This document shows positions 6,843 through 10,678 of a stretch of 10,678 nt of DNA, piece by piece. The position numbers were made by a program, and so were the translations under genes. The notes below the pieces were generated by a model. The model searched no databases, was not told where the DNA came from, and saw only the letters and a program-made list of their open reading frames with translations. Every line of letters starts with the position of its first letter. Positions within the stretch are counted from its first letter, which is position 1. This DNA comes from an uncultured Erysipelotrichaceae bacterium (lineage in GTDB: Bacteria; Bacillota_I; Bacilli_A; Erysipelotrichales; Erysipelotrichaceae): contig CALCFG010000096.1 of NCBI GenBank assembly GCA_937900565.1, positions 1 to 10,678 on the forward strand, written 5' to 3'.

Positions 6843-7386
6843 TGATAAAAATCAAATTATTCAATTGCTTAACCATTATCAAGTTATTGCTATGCCAACC
6901 GATACTGTCTATGGTTTATTAATGAAAGCTACTAAAGACAATGAACATGTGATTAAAAATGTGAAATCTCGACCGGAAAATAAACCATTACCATTAGTGG
7001 TAGATAGTATTGAAACGTTATTGGATGTTATTGAAGTCAATGAACAATACATTGATTTATTATCGAGATATTTACCTGGGGGATTAACCATTGTGGGTAA
7101 AGCAAAATTGGATTTAAATCATGCGACATTGGCGGTAAGGGTACCCAATAATCAATTGATGTTGGATGTTGTTAAACATGTGGGACCATGTTGGTTAACA
7201 AGTGCCAATATATCGGGTCAACCAGCTTGTTGTACAGTTGAGCAAGTCAAAGTGGCATTACAACAACTGGTTGATTATGTCGTGGAAGGAACGTGTGAAC
7301 TGGGAATTCCAAGTACAATAATTTCGCTAGTGGATGATCAATTGCAAGTATTGCGTCAAGGCAGTGTCATCATTGAAACAAAGTAG
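6829..7386 (+). CDS. tsaC: Threonylcarbamoyl-AMP synthase (YrdC/Sua5 domain)
   Basis: TsaC makes L-threonylcarbamoyladenylate from threonine, bicarbonate and ATP, the first step of the universal tRNA t6A37 modification. The protein of 185 residues is the short YrdC-only form, without the Sua5 C-terminal domain. Visible motifs are MPTDTVYGL (22-30), KSRPENKPLPLVV (46-58), LPGGLTIV (82-89), TSANISGQP (124-132), IPSTIISL (160-167) and LRQG (175-178). I chose the ATG at 6829 because GTGGA lies eight bases before it; a TTG at 6814 would add five residues and lacks such a site. It overlaps prmC by 14 bases. The order prfA-prmC-tsaC is widely conserved in Bacillota. It ends in TAG, inside the terminator stem. 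Confidence 0.94.
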   Translation: MKIISDKNQIIQLLNHYQVIAMPTDTVYGLLMKATKDNEHVIKNVKSRPENKPLPLVVDSIETLLDVIEVNEQYIDLLSRYLPGGLTIVGKAKLDLNHATLAVRVPNNQLMLDVVKHVGPCWLTSANISGQPACCTVEQVKVALQQLVDYVVEGTCELGIPSTIISLVDDQLQVLRQGSVIIETK

Positions 7387-7406
7387 TGCTTTTGGGTACT
7401 ACTTTT
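7382..7406 (+). terminator. Terminator of the prfA operon
   Basis: AGTAGTGCT (7382-7390) pairs with GGTACTACT (7395-7403), nine pairs including two G-U, loop TTTG, followed by TTTT. The tsaC stop codon is inside the stem. The short T-run suggests partial read-through into pepV. Confidence 0.6.
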
Positions 7407-7444
7407 AATGTAGTCTTACCGTCGCAATTCAAAAAAGTTTGCGC

Positions 7445-7450
7445 TAAAAT
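7445..7450 (+). promoter_or_regulatory. Candidate -10 box for the pepV operon
   Basis: TAAAAT is 32 bases before the pepV ATG. The hexamer 17 bases upstream, TCGCAA (7422-7427), matches only half of the -35 consensus. A promoter is expected here because a terminator lies just upstream, but the match is weak. Confidence 0.35.
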
Positions 7451-7482
7451 AGAAATAGTTTTAGAAATGGAGATTTAATCTT

Positions 7483-8823
7483 ATGGATATTAAATTAAAA
7501 GTGGATGAATTGTTGGATGAAACAATTGACCGTATAAAAGAAGTTGTTACTTATGATTCCGTAAGTAATTATGATGAATCCAATAAACAACATCCGTTTG
7601 GACAAGTATGCAGCGATGTTTTAAATAAAGCGTTGTCTTTTGGTGAAAACGAAGGATTTAAAACCGTTAATTTAGACAATAAAGTTGGATATATTGAATT
7701 TGGTGAAGGTGATAAAACTATTGGAATGTTAGCTCACTTGGATATTGTACCTTGCGGGGAAGGATGGGATAGTGACCCATTAACGTTAGTCAATGATGGT
7801 CAATATTTAATTGGCCGTGGGGTGACGGATGATAAGGGTCCAGCCATTGCCTGTTTAACGGCATTAAAAATTGTGAAAGAATTGGTTCCTAATCCTAATA
7901 AAAAGATTCGATTAATCTTAGGATTAAATGAAGAAGCTGGTTCGCGATGCATTGCCCATTATGTCAATCAATGTGGGCATGTGGATTATGGTTTTACACC
8001 CGATGCTAATTTTCCATTGATTCGTGGCAGTTATTGTGGCAAAAGTAATTTAATTTTAGCAATTGATGGTGGAACGGTTGCCAATGCAGTGTGTTATAAA
8101 GTAAATGCCTTATTGAATGGTAACCAAGTAACGAAAGATAGTCTCACCACAGCGTTAGCATCTTATCCTATTGCTTATACAGTTAATGAAGTGGATGGTA
8201 ATGTGAAAGTAGAAGTTATTGGAAAAGCTGCACATGCTTCCACACCAAATTTAGGAATTAATGCGATTAGTTACTTAATGCAGGCGTTAAGTGATATTGG
8301 ATGTAAGGATGCATTTGTATCCAATTATAATCGTGTGTTTGGTTTAGATACCAGTGGGAAAAATAGTGGCATTGCGTGCACGGATGAGTATGGTAGTTTA
8401 ACTTGCGTTACTGGGGTTATGCATAAAAATGGTGATGTTATTGAAGGAACGATTGATATTCGTGTCCCAGTTAAACATGACGCCAAACAATTAGCATCTG
8501 TTTTAAAAGCATGTGGTAATGATGAATTTAATATTACAATTGACAGTGCTAATCCAGCATTATTCTATGATCCGAATTCATCGTTTATACAAGCCTTATT
8601 AAAAGCATATCAAGAAACAACAGGTGATTATGAATCCAAACCAATGGTAATTGGTGGCGGGACATATGCGCAATCCATCCATAATGTGATTGCTTTTGGT
8701 CCGGAACATGAAGGTGGATGTGCGTATAATATCCATGATGTGAACGAAAAATTACCATTGAATGAATTAAAAGAAATGATTGCTGTATATGTGCAAGCAT
8801 TATTAAACTTATTGGCATTGTAA
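7483..8823 (+). CDS. pepV: M20 family zinc dipeptidase PepV
   Basis: PepV is a cytoplasmic zinc enzyme that hydrolyses a broad range of dipeptides, often Xaa-His or beta-Ala-X, in the last step of peptide use. At 446 residues it is slightly shorter than lactobacillar PepV (about 470). The metal and catalytic residues are all present: H85 and D87 in HLDIVP, bridging D117 in TDDKGP, general base E150 with E151 in GLNEEAGSR, D174 in FTPDANFP and H418 in YNIHDVNEK. The lid-domain histidine H251 is in GKAAHASTP. The ATG has GGAG ten bases upstream. It is the first gene of a three-gene operon; its TAA shares one base with the next ATG (TAATG), indicating coupling. Confidence 0.93.
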   Translation: MDIKLKVDELLDETIDRIKEVVTYDSVSNYDESNKQHPFGQVCSDVLNKALSFGENEGFKTVNLDNKVGYIEFGEGDKTIGMLAHLDIVPCGEGWDSDPLTLVNDGQYLIGRGVTDDKGPAIACLTALKIVKELVPNPNKKIRLILGLNEEAGSRCIAHYVNQCGHVDYGFTPDANFPLIRGSYCGKSNLILAIDGGTVANAVCYKVNALLNGNQVTKDSLTTALASYPIAYTVNEVDGNVKVEVIGKAAHASTPNLGINAISYLMQALSDIGCKDAFVSNYNRVFGLDTSGKNSGIACTDEYGSLTCVTGVMHKNGDVIEGTIDIRVPVKHDAKQLASVLKACGNDEFNITIDSANPALFYDPNSSFIQALLKAYQETTGDYESKPMVIGGGTYAQSIHNVIAFGPEHEGGCAYNIHDVNEKLPLNELKEMIAVYVQALLNLLAL

Positions 8824-9653
8824 TGAAAAAAGTAGCTTTTATTTACGATTTTGATAAAACGTTATCCCCAAAGGATATGCAAGAATATGATCTAATCCAA
8901 GATTTAGGGTATCAAGATTCTGCAGACTTTTGGCAATTGGTGACTAAACGTGCAACAACCGATAAATGTGATCCGGTATTAGCGTATATGTTACAGATTA
9001 AGGAGTTAGCTTTGCATAACGGTAACCCAATCACAAAAGAAAGGCTGAACCGTTATGGGCAAGCTGTGGAATTCTTTGGTGGGGTTGAAGGTTGGTTTCA
9101 ACGTATGAACGCATATGCAGCGTCACTTGGTTTGGAATTGGAACATTATGTTATTTCATCTGGTTTGTATGAAATTATTTCCCACACTAAAATTGCAAAG
9201 TATTTTAAACAAGTCTATGCATGTTCCTACATTTATGATGAACAGGGGAATGCCATTTGGCCACGAAATGTTGTCAATTATACAACCAAAACACAATACT
9301 TATTCCGTATTAATAAACAAGTATTGGATATTAGTGATGAAGCAAGTTTAAATAAATTCATTCCGATGGTTAAACGGCCAATTCCTTTTTCACGGATGGC
9401 TTATTTTGCTGATGGGTATACAGATATTCCAGTATTTCGTTTGATTAAAGAATATGGTGGTTACAGTGTAGGTGTGTATGGTAATAATCCAAAAGTTGTG
9501 CATCAACTCATTGATGATAACCGGTTATCTTATTTTGCCAAAGCCGATTACCAAAATGATAGCCCATTGGATAACTATGGGAAATTAATCTTACAAAATA
9601 TGGCAAGTCAAGAAGCAATTATTGATTTTTCTAGCGTACATTATGAAAAATAA
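8823..9653 (+). CDS. HAD-superfamily phosphatase of unknown substrate
   Basis: A 276-residue haloacid dehalogenase-like hydrolase. Motif I is DFDKT (9-13), with D9 as the expected nucleophile and D11 as the acid/base. Motif II is VISSGL (110-115). A motif III lysine probably lies in the RINK or MVKRP stretches (162-185). Motif IV is ADGYTDIP (196-203), with D197 and D201 for magnesium. Residues about 15-105 form an inserted helical cap as in SerB-like (C1) members. This indicates a cytoplasmic Mg-dependent phosphomonoesterase; the substrate cannot be read from sequence. It starts on the last base of the pepV stop (TAATG) with no clear ribosome site of its own, so it relies on coupling. It overlaps ybaK by 11 bases. 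Phosphoserine phosphatase is an alternative but only the motifs are shared. Confidence 0.82.
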   Translation: MKKVAFIYDFDKTLSPKDMQEYDLIQDLGYQDSADFWQLVTKRATTDKCDPVLAYMLQIKELALHNGNPITKERLNRYGQAVEFFGGVEGWFQRMNAYAASLGLELEHYVISSGLYEIISHTKIAKYFKQVYACSYIYDEQGNAIWPRNVVNYTTKTQYLFRINKQVLDISDEASLNKFIPMVKRPIPFSRMAYFADGYTDIPVFRLIKEYGGYSVGVYGNNPKVVHQLIDDNRLSYFAKADYQNDSPLDNYGKLILQNMASQEAIIDFSSVHYEK

Positions 9654-10128
9654 TCACGAAGATAAAACAAATGCCATGCGTTTGCTTACTCAAGCAAAAA
9701 TTAACTACGATGTCAGTTACTATGAAAATGATGGCGAAATTGATGGAATGAGTGTGGCAAAGAAATTGCATCAAGATCCTGATCAAGTTTTTAAAACTTT
9801 GGTTACTACCAATGGAAAACATGAATACTTCGTCTTTTGTATTCCTGTGAATGCTAATTTGGATTTGAAAAAGTGTGCTAAAGTTGCCAATCAAAAAAGT
9901 TTAGAAATGCTACCAGTTAAACAATTGTATCCATTAACTGGATACATTCGTGGGGGATGTTCACCGGTAGGAATGAAAAAAATGTTTCCAACTTATATTG
10001 AAGAAACTGCGCAATTATTCGATTTTATTTATGTATCGGCAGGTAAAATTGGTGCACAAATTAATATAAATCCATTCGATTTATTGGAATTTACGCAGGC
10101 AATATTTGTTTCTTGTTGCAAAGAATAA
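9643..10128 (+). CDS. ybaK: Cys-tRNA(Pro)/Cys-tRNA(Cys) deacylase YbaK/EbsC
   Basis: A 161-residue single-domain YbaK protein. The family hydrolyses Cys-tRNA(Pro) formed when prolyl-tRNA synthetase mischarges cysteine, acting in trans. Signature features are the key lysine K51 in VFKTLV, the loop GYIRGGCSPVGMKK (100-113) and VSAGKIGAQI (131-140). I chose the ATG at 9643, which gives a length normal for the family; a TTG at 9622 would add seven residues, and an internal ATG at residue 12 is less likely because the N-terminal helix would be cut. It overlaps the HAD gene by 11 bases and has no visible Shine-Dalgarno, so it is probably translated by coupling. It ends in TAA just before a strong terminator. 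Confidence 0.92.
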   Translation: MKNNHEDKTNAMRLLTQAKINYDVSYYENDGEIDGMSVAKKLHQDPDQVFKTLVTTNGKHEYFVFCIPVNANLDLKKCAKVANQKSLEMLPVKQLYPLTGYIRGGCSPVGMKKMFPTYIEETAQLFDFIYVSAGKIGAQININPFDLLEFTQAIFVSCCKE

Positions 10129-10138
10129 TAAAATATAG

Positions 10139-10170
10139 ACTAAGTCAATGAGAATTGACTTAGTTTTTTT
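10139..10170 (+). terminator. Rho-independent terminator of the pepV-HAD-ybaK operon
   Basis: A perfect 11-bp stem, ACTAAGTCAAT (10139-10149) with its complement at 10154-10164, has a GAGA tetraloop and seven Ts (10164-10170). It starts 11 bases after the ybaK stop. Confidence 0.93.
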
Positions 10171-10183
10171 GATATCATAGATA
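10155..10183 (+). promoter_or_regulatory. Possible ychF promoter overlapping the terminator
   Basis: TTGACT (10155-10160, 5 of 6 to -35) lies in the descending arm of the ybaK terminator, 17 bases before TAGATA (10178-10183, 3 of 6). Only 30 bases separate the T-run from the ychF ATG, so a promoter for ychF almost has to overlap this hairpin. The -10 is poor. Confidence 0.3.
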
Positions 10184-10200
10184 GGAATTGAGGTAGAGTC

Positions 10201-10678
10201 ATGTCATTAACTGCTGGAATTGTTGGATTACCAAATGTTGGTAAATCCACATTATTTAATGCAATAACAAAATCACAAGTGGAAGCAGCAAACTATCCAT
10301 TTGCGACAATACAACCAAATGTTGGCGTTGTTGAAGTACCGGATAAACGTTTGGATAACCTAAGTGAAATTTTTAATCCGAAACGCACGATTTATACTAC
10401 GTTTGAATTCACGGATATTGCTGGATTAGTAAAAGGTGCCAGTAAAGGTGAAGGATTAGGAAACCAATTTTTGGGAAATATTAAGGGTGTGGATGCTATT
10501 TGCCACGTGGTACGTTGTTTTGAAAACGGAGATATTACCCACGTTGAAGGTAGTGTAGATCCAATCCGAGATATTGAAACCATTAATATCGAATTGGCAT
10601 TGGCTGATTTAGCGGTTGTTGAAAATCGAATTGGTAAGATTGAAAAGAAGGCAATGGCCACTAAAGATAAAGATGCCC
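10201..10678 (+). CDS. ychF: Ribosome-binding ATPase YchF/OLA1 (partial, 5' part)
   Basis: The first 159 codons of a protein of about 366 residues; it runs off the window. It is an Obg-related P-loop protein that prefers ATP over GTP and binds ribosomes. Motifs are the P-loop GLPNVGKST (9-17), the G2-region NYPFATIQPNVGVV (31-44), and the G3-type DIAGLVKGASKGEGLGNQFL (72-91), where hydrophobic I and L stand in the DxxG motif as in other members. HVVRCFEN (102-109) matches the family too. TTGAGG lies seven bases before the ATG. It has no gene overlap with ybaK and is separated from it by a terminator. Confidence 0.95.
   Translation, partial: MSLTAGIVGLPNVGKSTLFNAITKSQVEAANYPFATIQPNVGVVEVPDKRLDNLSEIFNPKRTIYTTFEFTDIAGLVKGASKGEGLGNQFLGNIKGVDAICHVVRCFENGDITHVEGSVDPIRDIETINIELALADLAVVENRIGKIEKKAMATKDKDA

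Noticed and set aside
9622..9642. TTG start extending ybaK by seven residues
   Set aside because: No ribosome site, and the ATG at 9643 gives a normal family length.
1..10678. CRISPR arrays, insertion sequences, tRNA genes, toxin-antitoxin or phage genes
   Set aside because: I looked for regular direct repeats, terminal inverted repeats, cloverleaf sequences and small gene pairs and found none; every gap longer than 100 bases is accounted for by promoters, terminators or the repeats listed.

Overview
AT-rich chromosomal DNA from a low-GC Gram-positive bacterium. The main clues are a lipoprotein signal with a strong Shine-Dalgarno sequence, a PepV-type dipeptidase, the order prfA-prmC-tsaC, and the absence of TGA stops among ten complete genes. 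An Erysipelotrichia-like Bacillota is my best guess, by inference only; no 16S or other diagnostic marker is present.

Left part (1-2570). The last 11 codons of a + strand gene run into a convergent three-gene minus-strand operon. In transcription order it holds a membrane-anchored GT2 glycosyltransferase (GtrB/ArnC type), a cupin dTDP-4-keto-6-deoxyglucose 3,4-ketoisomerase (FdtA/QdtA type) and a PLP-dependent DegT sugar aminotransferase. It is closed by a rho-independent terminator at 35-74. The enzyme pair makes a 3-amino-3,6-dideoxyhexose nucleotide, and the glycosyltransferase would load a sugar on a lipid carrier. The cassette probably decorates a surface glycan.

Centre (2571-4742). A 238-bp divergent intergenic region carries TTGTT(T)A repeats and a good sigma-A promoter. 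It leads into a monocistronic gene for a 620-residue secreted lipoprotein with a covalent-FMN domain fused to a fumarate-reductase-type flavin domain. Strong promoter, strong ribosome site and a long terminator suggest high expression. The protein is probably an extracellular terminal reductase for fumarate or a related enoate.

Right part (4743-10678). Three transcription units serve translation and peptide housekeeping. The first is prfA-prmC-tsaC (release factor 1, its glutamine methyltransferase, and the L-threonylcarbamoyladenylate synthase for tRNA t6A), all overlapping and all ending in TAG. The second is pepV, a HAD-family phosphatase and ybaK (Cys-tRNA(Pro) deacylase), also overlapping. 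The third is the start of ychF, cut by the window edge.

I saw no tRNA, rRNA, CRISPR array, insertion sequence or phage gene, and no clearly new multi-gene system. The points most worth a second look are the covalent-flavin reductase, the minimal amino-sugar cassette, the uniform UAG stops in the RF1 operon, and the repeats and hairpins in the two regulatory intergenic regions.
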